Positions 22,602-33,577 of a stretch of 64,000 bases of DNA are shown here, piece after piece. This DNA comes from Stenogyne calaminthoides (taxonomy: Eukaryota; Streptophyta; Magnoliopsida; Lamiales; Lamiaceae), in NCBI GenBank assembly GCA_037126765.1, contig JBBCBC010000034.1:15312691-15376690 (forward strand). Reading direction: 5' to 3'. Every line of letters starts with the position of its first letter. Position 1 is the first letter of the stretch. The notes under the pieces were generated by a model. That model did no database searches. It saw only the letters and a program-made list of their open reading frames with translations, and was not told where the DNA came from. The position numbers and the translations under genes were made by a program.

Positions 22602-22859
22602 TAAACAACCTTGGTTGGTAAATAACAAGCTAGCGAACAAAACTTACTTCATAGGCGAGCATACTCGCATGGTTGACAAGTGGCGAGCTGACGAACAAAC
22701 TTGTTTGGTTGGCAAGCGGCGAGCACACTTGTTCATCGAGCATGATTATTTTAATAGTTGAATATTACACGTGTCTCTCTTACGTGTTCGATTAATGCTG
22801 AATAATTATATCGAACACAACAAAAAAAGAAAAGGAACTAAAATTTAATGGGAAATTTA

Positions 22860-22960
22860 CCTAATATATACTCAATGTGTTATGGTGGTATGCTTATTTT
22901 TTAAGTACTTTTGTAACCACGGTTCGATTCCAAAGAAAAACTGATTTTTTATTTTTTTTT
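22860..22960 (+). repeat. SINE-like unit, tRNA-type promoter boxes
   Basis: A-box-like TGTTATGGTGGTATGC near 22878 and a perfect B box GGTTCGATTCC at 22921-22931, followed by a T-rich run. The body is not matched to a known family. Confidence 0.45.
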
Positions 22961-22964
22961 CAAG

Positions 22965-23095
22965 TTATAAATTAAAAAAATGGGAAAAAAAAATTAGTCT
23001 GCCATTAGAGTGAATCAAACCCTCCATCAATCAATGCAAACTCAAACCCAAGCTACCGCTGCGCCACTAGCTCTAAGCCTCTAACGTGTAGTAAG
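22965..23095 (-). repeat. SINE-like unit on the minus strand
   Basis: On the minus strand, GAGCTAGTGGCGCAGCGGTAGC (23073-23052) resembles a tRNA A box, and GGTTTGATTC (23022-23012) a B box with one C-to-T change. The two are about 40 bp apart, as in tRNA-derived SINE heads. Confidence 0.5.
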
Positions 23096-23707
23096 TTCAT
23101 TCGGACGCTTTATTACTAACATTTGGCTGCGAAATTTAATTTTTTTTCACCCTTGAAAATTTGCACACTAGACCTACTTATTTATTTTGACATAATAATT
23201 TTTATTTATAATTATATTAACTTAACGATGGCATATTCACTGTATTGCCTGAATACATATACCACACATTTTTTAATAGTATAAACAAGAAAGTTTCAAA
23301 TTTTTTAAGAAACAAAATTGTGTAATACTACCATCTTATAATGAGACGGTTCACAAATTAACAAATTTTTTTTTCAAAGTATTAAAACATTATTCCTAAA
23401 TTATTTGCATTTCATTGTGAGACGATCTCACAAATGTTCTACTTATTTTTTAAATCACACACTAACATCAAAAGGCTATTTAAATAACAATTAAGAGGAG
23501 TATTCTTCTGCTTATTTAAATTATTTGCCTCAACAAATATCATTATATAAATTTGTCTATTTTAACTTTTTAAATTACGATTCTAGCACTATAAATTTAT
23601 AAATGTGTCATGCCTTTGAGCTTGAAAGCATCCATAGTCATGTTTTTTAAATGTTAAAAAATTGATTAGTTGAGCTCTAAATAATGAAAAACAAAAAAAG
23701 CCTTTAG

Positions 23708-23994
23708 GCTCCATTTGGATGAAGGATTTGGAAATTCATGGATTTCACACACAAATCATCACTTTCCAATGGATTTACAAATACTTAAATATGAGAAGCT
23801 AGTATAAAATGGAGGATTTTCAAATCCTCATCAAAACATAGTCATTTGTGAAATCCTCTCATCTCTACCCCTTTTCCCTATCTCCCTTCACTCTTTTCCC
23901 TAAACTCTCATATCTTAGTATTTGTAAATCTATTAAAGAGAATGATTTATGTGTGAAATGGATGAATTTCCAAATCCATCCATCCAAATGGAGC
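23708..23994. mobile_element. MITE with about 50 bp terminal inverted repeats
   Basis: GCTCCATTTGGATG...GGATTTGGAAATTCAT at 23708 is repeated in inverted form ending at 23994, with few mismatches over about 50 bp. The 287 bp element has no coding capacity. The left flank TTAG and right flank ATTG would fit a decayed TTA duplication of the Harbinger type, but this is not certain. Confidence 0.75.
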
Positions 23995-24060
23995 ATTGGT
24001 ATCAAATTTTGATATCGATCAATTATTTATTGAATACTCACAAGGCCACATTCACGTTTT

Positions 24061-24134
24061 TATTAGAGATAAAGAATAATAAATACAAAAGATACACGGT
24101 CAAACAGAATAATGACTATTCTTTATCTCTAATA
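24061..24134. repeat. Perfect 18 bp inverted repeat
   Basis: TATTAGAGATAAAGAATA at 24061-24078 is inverted exactly at 24117-24134, with a 38 bp loop. Confidence 0.8.
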
Positions 24135-24409
24135 GTTTTGATAGTGGAGACAAAATAGTCATGATTGAAAATTTCCTCCTTTCTTTTTCATCTTTATAAA
24201 ATTATAATAAAATATTTAAATAAAATGAAAATATTTTTGTAAAGCTTTTTTTCAATTATTTATATTTTTAATTCTTTTTTCCCTTTTTATCTATGCAAAC
24301 ATAGGTCTTTATTTATAATTCGCCCTCCCCCACCAATTCCATCTTTATCAAATTATAATAAAATATTTAAATTAAAAAATTAATATTTTTGTCAAGAGAT
24401 GAACACAGG

Positions 24410-24770
24410 TCTCAAGCAAACAAAATATAACATTAATATTACATTAAAATCATAAGAAAAATAAAGGGTATCAAATCAAAATGAAAGTAGTATTACAAGA
24501 AAAATATAACAGTATTACATGCAAAATATAACAGTATTACATGCAAAACATAATATTATTACATACAAAAATATAACAGTATTACATCCAAAACATAAGA
24601 AAAAAGTAAATTTTGTTGGGTATTAAATCAAAACAGATTAAGTATTACAGATAAAATATAATAGTATTACATGTAAAAACATAACAGTATTACATTAAAA
24701 ATATAAAAAAATATAAATTCTAAAGGGTATTAAATAAAAAACGAAACAATATTATAAAAAAATCATAACC
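24410..24770. repeat. Minisatellite, AAAATATAACAGTATTACATG unit
   Basis: A 22-25 bp unit ending in AACAGTATTACATGCA recurs about eight times. A longer period of about 150 bp, marked by GGGTATTAAATCAAAA, repeats two to three times. Confidence 0.75.
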
Positions 24771-25339
24771 GTTTATATTTTAAAAAATGGGTAAATTTGA
24801 AAGGATATTAAAAACAAAATGAAATTTTTATATATGAGGTAATGTCGATAACCCCATTCAAAAAAACCGTAAAAATTAAGTATATCAACAACTAAAATCT
24901 ACATAACATATAACAATAAAAAACACATACGATGTTGAATGTATTATACGTATAATATGAAAATAAAAGTACTAATAAAATATTTCTTTATATATTTGAA
25001 TCAACTAGATAATTAGAATTAGCTTTTTTTTTCATTCATCAATCGATTATGTGAATTTAAATTTATAGATAATTAATTATACACATCTAATTTTGTCATA
25101 TATGGTAAGTAGATGCATAAATTCACTAAAAATCATTATACAATGATAAATTATCGACTTGACGAATTAGTAATCGAAGAATCTAACATGAAAATTAAGA
25201 AATTGAAGAATATTACCTGACCAATGACAACATAAGAGAAGAATAGGCGATTAAATAAAAAGAAGAACCAAGCAAAATATTTATAAAAAATAACATATTC
25301 ACTAAATATTTAATGATAATCTGCAGACCTTGCAAAAAT

Positions 25340-25530
25340 GCAACACTGCATTGTTGTAGCCTAATGGTGAGTGCACTTAATATAATGTTGTTGGCTCATG
25401 TTCGAGACCAAGCAACAGTGAATTTTGGGCGAGTTCTTTGCGAATTTTGGGTGAAATTATTACATTGCTGTTGGCTCAAGTTCGAAATCCAACCACAATA
25501 AATTTTGAGCGAATTTCTTTTGAACAATTC
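25340..25530 (+). repeat. SINE-like unit with duplicated tail
   Basis: A box TAGCCTAATGG at 25357-25367 and B box GTTCGAGACC at 25400-25409, followed by a partial second copy with B box GTTCGAAATCC at 25480. The segment GTTGGCTCA...AATTTTG is repeated at about 80 bp. Confidence 0.55.
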
Positions 25531-26231
25531 AAAATTAAGTCTCAATTGAAATTTATATATATACAAATTTGTAGCCTAAACTTTATCAAAATAAATTTGT
25601 ATATTAATGTGAGTGGATTATAATGCAAAAGAAATGGTGAACGTGCCGTTGGGAATAAAATGTGGACTGAGATGTGGTGGGCCCCCAACATACACGTAGG
25701 AGTAGTGTTTTTAACTTTGAAAGAGACATTTTCGTTGTTGATGCCCTATTCTTCTGATCTGTGCAAATCGCAACCGCACCTGAAAAAATTAATACCGCGT
25801 AATCATTAAACTCGCAAAAAAGTGTTTACTTTTTATCGACAAACTTTTGGTTCCAAGAATCATTATCCCCGTCCTGTTGACACGTCATCCCCTCTCTTGT
25901 TTTATTATTATTTTTTAATTTCTATTTTTCTTATTATTATTAATGTTAAAATTGTAACTCAATTATATCGTAGTCAAATATTTATAATACTATTACATTC
26001 GCATGAACAAACTTTTTCAATTTAAATTAAATTAACAATTAAATTCATTCATAATTAAAAATAGAGATACACTTGAATGAGATGGTCTTACAGTGAGCCG
26101 GGTTATAATTTGGACATAGAATTTTAATATTTGAAAAGAAATAAATGTTAATTTATGTAAATTTATACCCCGTTTATATTCTGTCTCATGTGTAAGGCTG
26201 TCTCATACAATATTTTTTAACGCAATAATAC

Positions 26232-27110
26232 TTAGCTCATATTAATGCATAAATAATAGGTGTAGGACAGTCCATCCATAAAGTTCGGAAGATCTGCCCA
26301 ACAAAACGAGCTCCCATAATTAATAGAAGATCTCGCGATATCGTGAGCCAACATATTGGCCTCCCTTTTGACAAAAATAATAGAAATCAAATCAAAACTA
26401 TCAATCAAATGAATACTAGCTCGAATATAGTCTCCGACCAGCTTAGCATCTCCCTCAATGATGACATTATCAAGGCCAAGTTCCTTGGTCCAAGTGATTG
26501 CCTCCAAAAACCTCCATGCCTCTCCTTCATCCGACTCGCTATAGCATGTCTTCGTTTTTGTTTTAGCACGGAGGAAATCCCCAGTCGAGTTTCCGAAGCA
26601 CCAGCCCCGCTCCAATCAACAAAAATTCCCACGTCCGTGTTAATCTTCAGAGCATTAGCAGCTGGTGGGTGCCATTGTTGCCTATTAACCACCTGCCCCC
26701 GATTATCATGGCTAGCAACCAGTTTCGCATGCATCCATTCAGTAAGCACCGTAGCAGCTGCATACACCGCCTCCGTTGGATTCCGACATGTATTATCCCA
26801 AACCATCGAGTTCTGTTCTTTCCAAATCTGCCAAATCAGCATACCAAAGATAGCTGTCGAGTTCCCCTCGGAATCGTGAAGCATCGCAAAACACACGTCC
26901 AGTAAGTTTTCGGTGTTCACAATAACTGACTCCAATTTGCCCCTCAACTCGGCCTTATCCCAGCATTCCAGCGCATATCTGCAATTGAAAAAGACATGCC
27001 ATGTATCCTCTAATTGCGACCCACAAAGGACACAGCACTTATCGTCCACCACTTAATTTCTTTTGAAACAAATTTACCTTATGAGGCATACAATTCCGAG
27101 CAGTCCCTGA
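26232..27110 (-). pseudogene. LINE 3' part: zinc-binding RT domain and RNase H, minus strand
   Basis: From about 27110 leftward the remnant KVNLFQKK leads into CCVLCGSQLEDTWHVFFNC, the zf-RVT domain that follows RT in plant L1-like elements. It continues with GMLIWQIWKEQNSMVWDN, then LKINTDVGIFVDWSGAGA, the start of an RNase H. After a frameshift come EAWRFLEAITWTKELGLDNVIIEGDAK and NMLAHDIARSS in the frame 26615-26232. The RT itself is missing upstream. It may belong with the minus LINE fragment at 48402-49110. Confidence 0.8.
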
Positions 27111-27246
27111 CCTTTTGCGGGACCTGTAAACCCGGCCCAGAGAAAATTCCACCGGCCCGCTACCTCCTATAACTAGATTTAACTGTATACTTGTCGCTCT
27201 TCTCGTGGTGCCATAATGGTCTGTCCCTAACCCCGTGCGGTGACAT

Positions 27247-29816
27247 ATGCCTGCTCAAACTCTATCTGACCACTGTCCTATCTTGTTAAGTAATCGCAAC
27301 ATTGATTGGGGTCCTAAGCCTTTTAAATTTAAAAACAGCTGGCTTCTTCATAGAGATTTCAACAAGATGCTTGAGGAGACGTGGAAAAAGTGTGGCATTG
27401 AAGGTTCAGCTGGTTTCATCCTTAAAGAAAAGTTAAAACATCTGAAGAAGGAGCTCAAGGTGTGGGACAGAAGCATTTCTAGTAAGTTAGATCGCCAAGT
27501 TGAAGACGCAAAGAGAAAAGTAGAGGACCTGGATAAGAAAGCTGAAACAGCGGGCCTTTCTACTGCTGATATTGAAGCAAGGAAAGTTTTTTTTCAGACC
27601 AGCTAAACACTCTAAGAATATCTTGCTCCATCAACAATCTAGAGACAGATGGATAAGAGAAGGTGAGGAAAACTCTAAATTCTTTCATGCTATCATTAAT
27701 CAGAGGAGGAAAATCAATGAGATAAATGGCATCTACGTGGGGGAAAGTTGGGTGGAAGGTGTCGACTTTACGAAACAAGCTTTCAAAGAACATTTTCGAA
27801 AGGCTTTTTCAGAGGAAAATTGGAGTAGCAGACCTAAGATCGGAAATCTCGCGTTCAAAAAAATTGATAGCATCGAAAACAAGGAGTTGGTTCGTAAATT
27901 CTCAGAAAACGAAATCAAAAGGCGATTTGGCAATGTGGGGCTGATAAAAGCCCAGGCCCAGATGGATACAACTTCAGGTTTATTCAAAGCTCTTGGGAGA
28001 TTATAAAAGAAGATGTTTGCAAGTTTGTTTTCGAGTTCGAAGAGAACGGCAAGTTCATTAAAGGTGGCAATGCTTCTTTCATCACCCTAATCCCCAAAAA
28101 AAGTAATCCAACTCGCATAGAAGATTACAGGCCTATCTCGTTGATTGGATGTTCGTACAAGATTATCGCCAAACTTTTAGCCAACCGTATTAGAGAGGTA
28201 ATCGATAAGGTAATTTCTCCGGAACAAACGGCGTTCGTGGCTGGAAGACAAATTCTTGATGGAGTTGTGGCCCTTAATGAAATTCTGGACGAGATAAAAA
28301 AGAAGAAAAAGAAGGCTGCTTTGTTCAAAGTCGACTATGCCAAAGCGTATGACACGATTCGTTGGGAGTTCATAGATGAAGTGATGCACAAAATGAATTT
28401 CTGTGACAAATGGAGACTCTGGGTCAGAGAATGCCTCTCTTCGGCTTCGGTCTCCGTGCTTGTGAACGGAAGTCCTTCTGGTGAATTTCAACCTTGCAAA
28501 GGCCTTCGCCAAGGTGACCCCCTTTCCCCATTCCTCTTTCTTATTGCTGCGGAAGGGGTAAGGGCGATCCTTAGTTAAGTTTTTACAAACCTCTCAAAGG
28601 AAAAAGTTGAAGTAGGAATTCTTCAGTTTACCGACGATACTATATTCGTGGGAGATGGGAATCGGGAAAGTGTGTTAGCTCTCAAAGCTGTGTTGCGTTG
28701 GACTGAACTTCTTTCAGGTCTAAATATCAATTTCTCAAAAAGCGAACTTCACGTCTTCAATATGGAGGATAATTCGGCCGATGAGGCAGCGTTTCTCCTC
28801 AACTGTAAGAGGGGAAATATACCATTTTCATACCTTGGTGTTACAATAGGAGCAAAAGCGAACGACAGTAGCATCTGGGATCCAGTGATCAACAAGTTGA
28901 AGAGAAAATTAAGCATGTGGAAAAGCAAGAACCTATCGATGGCAGGGCGTATTACCCTTGTCAATGCGGTGCTGAACTCTATTCCGACCTATCTTCTTTC
29001 CATATACCGAGCCCCTAAAAACATTATCCATACCCTTACCAGCCTCCAGAGAAGATTCTTGTAGGGTGTGAGTGATGATAAGTCAAAAATAAATTGGGTA
29101 AGATGGGAAAATGTGTGTGAGAGTAAAGAGAGAGGAGGGTTAGGTATTAAGTGTATTTCTACTTTCAATTCTGCTCTTCTTGGCAAATGGCACTGGAGAT
29201 TTCTAAACGATTCTAATCACTTGTGGCATAAAATTCTGGTCTCAAAATATGGAGCCAACTTATTTTCGGGGATGGTGGGTATGGATGAGAAAAAAGCGTA
29301 AATTTTCAAGGTGATATCTATAGTATAGAGGAGGGAGTTGAAGGTGGGATGGAAGTTGGGGAATGGTGGGCGCATTAATTTTTGGGGGGATAAATGGTGT
29401 GGGGAGAGTGCTTTATGTGAGAAGTACCCCAGGCTGTTCATTTTATCGAGGGAGAAGGGTAGGGTAGTGAGGGAGATGAGGAGGGAGAGTGGAGTTGGAG
29501 ACGGAACCTCTTTGAATGGGAAAATGATTTGCTAACTTCTATGCTAAATTGCATTAACATGTACAAACCGTTGGAAAATGGTAGAGACAAATGGATCTGG
29601 AGCAAAGAAAATGATGGTGTCTATTCTACAAAATCTGCATACAAACAAACAAGCCGCAGGAGGAAAGAGAGGAGTTCTGGGACAAGCTATATATGGAAGT
29701 TGTACGTTCCAGGGAAAGCAGAGGTTCTCACCTGGAAAGTGCTTAGAAATAGAGTTGCAACAAAGACCAACTTAGTGAAGAGAGGTGTTTATGTCGGCAA
29801 CACCTTATGTTCGTTC
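27247..29816 (+). pseudogene. LINE (L1-like) endonuclease end and reverse transcriptase, 5' part
   Basis: The remnant starts in the last part of the endonuclease (TLSDHCPILLSNRN), continues through SRDRWIREGEENSKFFHAI and YRPISLIGCSYKIIAKLLANR, then SPEQTAFVAGRQILDG, DYAKAYDTIRWEF, and GLRQGDPLSPFLFL. The active-site box reads FTDDT (about 28627-28641), where FADD is usual. SYLGVTIG and AGRITLVNAVLNSIPTYL follow. Stops or shifts lie near 27600, 27950, 28576, 29062 and 29300. At 29816 it is cut by copia C inside the zinc-binding domain (YVGNTLCSF). No 5' end is visible: it is truncated or ends in the unassigned stretch 27111-27246. Confidence 0.9.
29812..29816. repeat. Target-site duplication CGTTC, left copy
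   Basis: CGTTC precedes copia C and recurs at 47893-47897. Removing C and one copy rejoins the LINE reading frame. Confidence 0.95.
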
Positions 29817-31627
29817 TGTTGGGATTATACTAGAAAGTATGCTTTTTTACTTTGTATAATCAAAACTGAATTTCGGACTTATTTACTGAAATAAATTGTT
29901 TATCATTGATGCTTTAAATATTATCGAATGTTACATATATTTATTGCATAACTGTTCAATAAGTCGTACGTGTTACATTGTAGTTAATTTAGTGATACCA
30001 GATCACAGAAGATTAAATTAACAGTCCCTTGTAACTAAAAGTACGCCATTAACGACCTAGATGGAAATGAACAACCCATCGTGAAAGGTTGAAGTGTAAG
30101 GCTCAGATTGACTTGTCTTGACCAAGAGATTACACTAGTGCATGACTGATGCACTGAATAGGACCCACAGGACGATAAATTCTTCAGAACTGAACAAGGA
30201 AGAATTAGACCTCAATGGTTCGTTATTTCTTAATCTTCGCCCCTTAAATAGGATCACGTGAGATTGGTAACTATTGCTTTGACTTATCATGGGTAGCGAA
30301 TCAACGAGATTCAATACTTTTTATCTTGGCCAATATTATTAGTCACATGTGATTGCTAAGATTTAATACGAAGAATCGTGTGCAAGTACGCTTGGTTGAT
30401 TTGCCCCCTTGGGAGGTTCATAAGCTTTATCATACCAAATCTTGCAAGTGGAATTAGTTTCAGGTATGGACAAAAGATATTAATTAATGGAAAGCTATTT
30501 CAGTGGCTTGAATTAATTAATGGGCTAGATAATCTTAAACATGGGAAATAATAACCGGGAGCCATATTGACTGTAATATGGGTTAAGATGGATAGTGCAA
30601 TATTAATTATGTAGTGGGATTAATTAATATTTATGGGCTTGAATAATATTGTGGCTCAATATTAGATATTCAAGGTCCATTAGAAGGTCAAATCTCAATT
30701 CTCCTAAAGGCCCCCTAAGTAGCCCAACATATAGTCCAATAACTGAAAAAATGATTAAAATAAAATAAATATTGTTGCTTATTTTTTCCAAGTAAATTTC
30801 GAATTTTATAGATAAGTTGGGAGAAAGATTTTCTTTGAATTTTGTTATGGAATGAAGATATGTATTCTTGGAATACAAGATTATCTCATTAAATTCAAGA
30901 AATCTCCCACTTGGTTATCTATAAGGGAGAATTCGAAAATTTTGAAATATAGTGGGCAAGAAAGATTTTCTTGATTTTCTTGAAAATATATTATGGAAGA
31001 TATGTATTTCTTGAAATACAAGAATATCTCATAAATTCAAGAAGATCAAAATCTTGGAATCTTGCTTATCAATTTCGAAAATTATCCATAATATTATTGT
31101 AGGTGGGATTTTGTGGAATATTATAATTATCGGAAAAAGAATATAAGAGATATATTCAAGATTTCTTGGAGATCAAGAAAAGATTTTCCCACATTGTTTT
31201 ATCACAAAAATTTCGACCACCTTGTGCTCTATAAATAGGGGATGATTCTTTCATTCCCAGGTACAATTCCATGTGCTGGAAAAATTAGCAAATCCACGAA
31301 AGTGGTGCAACAAAGTTTATTTTTTCCTTTGGCTAATTGTTCGCGAGTATCCTTCCACCGGATTGTCGAGCAAGGATTAAGGGAATTCTTGGGAAGTTCT
31401 TTTGGTGAGTCTAATCAACCAAGCCATTGCCATCCCAAGAGGTACGTTCACGTAAACTCGTAGAATTCCGCATGCGTAGGATTTACGTGAATTAATTATA
31501 TGCATGATATGTTGTTGAATTATTATTTGAATTAATATAGGATTAATTCATGCTAGTATTAATTATAAGAAATAAATTTGTATTTAAATATTCACCCCGA
31601 ATAGATCTGTGAAACTTATTCCCAATA
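29817..31627 (+). repeat. 5' LTR of copia C
   Basis: 1,811 bp, TGTTGGG...CCCAATA (last C changed to T). It lacks about 35 bp after GGTATGGA near 30470 that the 3' LTR keeps. TATA box CTATAAATAG near 31230. Confidence 0.95.
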
Positions 31628-32979
31628 ATCGTGGTATCGAGCCAGCGGTTTAAGACTCTGAATTTTTTAAATTGTAATTTAATTTGAGACATTAAATTTG
31701 AAATTGGATAGTAGAATTGCTAAATCATTTTGCGGTATCCAATTGTCATGGAATTTAATGTGTTTATTTATGCATGCATATAAAGCGTGGTTTTTAATTC
31801 GTTTTCGATTCGGATTCGTTTTTGCCTCGTGAGAAAATCCACGAGTAGATCGAATTTGTTTGATTTGATCAATGTATACAGACTAGTCTAGATCTAGGTT
31901 TATTTATTTTTGTAAATAAATTGTAAACCGGATCGGAAAACCCCTGAGACGGTAAGAATTAAAGGACCAAAGTGGGAGTTCGCCGCTAAAACGCTCGAGG
32001 CATTTGACGCCGCCATCGTCGCCAAGCAAGCAACGGGCTTGTGCATTCCGAGGGAAGAAGCCGCGACAGGGCGCTAAAAAGTACGCTGCATTCCATAACA
32101 AAATTGGCGACGCAAAAGAAAATTGTAGGCACGGCCGGGCCCCGGCTTATCCATAGATGGCGCTGGCTCAAAAATAACCGCTGAATAGAGTAAATGAAAA
32201 TGCATGCGTTCGAGACGGATATCTTTTCGAGACGATCGAGTGGGAGAAATTCAAGACGGTGTTTCTTCAAGATCAAGACAAGAAAAATCAAACCATGACA
32301 ATTGGATAATTTGTGCCCAATATGTTTATTTTTTTGTTTTGCTTGATTTATTTTGTGCTATCTTATGCTTTATTTAATTTTTTTAAATGTGTTTGCATGA
32401 GAGTTGCCAAATGAAAAATCTCAACTTCAAAATTACTAAGTATGTTTAAATAATTAATTGACAATTTTATTCCGGATAATAAAATTGAATTAATTTTGAC
32501 CTCCATGATTTATTTATTTGTGAATTCTTTTGGAGAAATTCCCCCGGAACCTGGTCAAAAGATAGCTTTCACATGAATGAATTCCAAGTGGATGATTGTG
32601 GGTTATTACTAGTGGCGACGATGACCCTCCCCACGAGGCTCGTTCAAAGCGAAATAATAATCCTGTATTTAATCATGGTTATTACTTAGGTATAAAATTG
32701 ATATGCATATACTTCCCCGAAGTCCCTGTCAATTTTATATTGGTCAAGTGGGAGCCAACTATTAATCTGGATATTAAAGGTTTAACGTTTGTTCTTGTTT
32801 GTAACACTTTTTGCTTGAATGTGTTTAAATAATGACCCACCCCACGTGGCTTATTTAAAACATTTTGAGATGTTGGTGATCATGTTCATATTTTTTTTGA
32901 GATTTTAATATGATGCATGTGATCGAATCTTGTGATATACTTGTGCTTTTTTGCATATAGTTATTTATTTGATTCAAAG
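31628..32979 (+). other. Leader of copia C with primer-binding site and GC-rich segment
   Basis: TGGTATCGAGCC near 31632 is the primer-binding site. A GC-richer piece at about 31930-32170 corresponds to the leader inserts of A and D but is shorter and different. The rest, including TTATTTTGTGCTATC and GATATTAAAGGTTT, is conserved with A. No gene is seen. Confidence 0.65.
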
Positions 32980-33577
32980 ATGTCGTTACCTTTTAATCCA
33001 TTTGTTATTATACTTAAAGTCAATACAATATGGAAACTATATTAATTGGAAAATTATAATTGTCCTAAGCGCACAAAAGCACAAGTGGATTTTTTTTTTT
33101 GACACCAAAAAAAGGTGAGCCAACCGACGAGTCAAAACATGCGGGACTCGTCGGATCACCTTTGCAAGAGATGTTCGTTTGAAAATGGTGGAGGGCAAAC
33201 CCGTAAGGATTCGTCCTCAAAATAGATGGCCCATCTGAACAAACTTGAGATTCGAGTCAGATTATGATCCGGAGACTCGGATGAATTTGGTACTTTCTCT
33301 CTGCCCAAAAGTTTTTTGAGCATTTTGGCCTCATTAGCTAATTTCTTTGCAAGCTTTTGGTCTCGGCGAGAGATGTTGATAAGGCACCAAACTCAAGCTT
33401 TGACGACAAGTGGTCCGTCTTCATCTTCTAGGCCAAGGGAAGGCAAGATAAAAAAAGAGGACCAAAAGCCATAAGCAATAAAACTGAATTGCATTTGAAG
33501 GGCAATGGTAAGATGAGGAATGCTTGTTGTGTCAAGGAAAATCCAAAGAGGAAGTGCTTAAGCTGCGGTGAAAAAGG
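32980..33577 (+). pseudogene. Copia C gag, 5' part, heavily deleted
   Basis: It begins ATG TCG TTA CCT TTT AAT CCA (compare MSQPSNP in A), but most of the helical domain is gone or shifted. The end at about 33,500-33,577 encodes a zinc knuckle start, KRKCLSCGEKG, where copia D is inserted. The remaining part continues at 42,716. Unlike A and E, this copy keeps the CX2C half of the knuckle. Confidence 0.65.
33573..33577. repeat. Target-site duplication AAAGG, left copy
   Basis: AAAGG precedes copia D and recurs at 42711-42715. Confidence 0.95.

Larger units (their letters stand above)
19841..22818 (-). repeat. 5' LTR of the Tat-type gypsy element, interrupted by solo LTR B
   Basis: On the minus strand the unit runs from TGTGTTCG (22818) to CGCAACA (19841), with TG...CA ends, a TATA box at 20201-20210, and the gag leader downstream. 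Without solo LTR B and one TSD copy it is about 1.13 kb. Boundaries are inferred; the partner LTR is outside the window. Confidence 0.55.
22819..26230. other. AT-rich gene-free stretch
   Basis: No coding region is supported here. It holds three SINE-like units, a MITE, an inverted repeat and a minisatellite (listed separately). The rest is low-complexity A/T sequence. Confidence 0.7.

Noticed and set aside
22819..22830. Search for a target duplication of the gypsy element
   Set aside because: Its left end lies outside the window, so the flank at 22,819 cannot be compared.
24410..24770. Regularly spaced repeats resembling a CRISPR array
   Set aside because: Units are contiguous and degenerate, without unique spacers, and the genome is a plant; it is a minisatellite.
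26343..26905. Plus-strand frames of 178 and 78 codons opposite the minus LINE
   Set aside because: Shadows of the zf-RVT and RNase H coding sequence on the minus strand.
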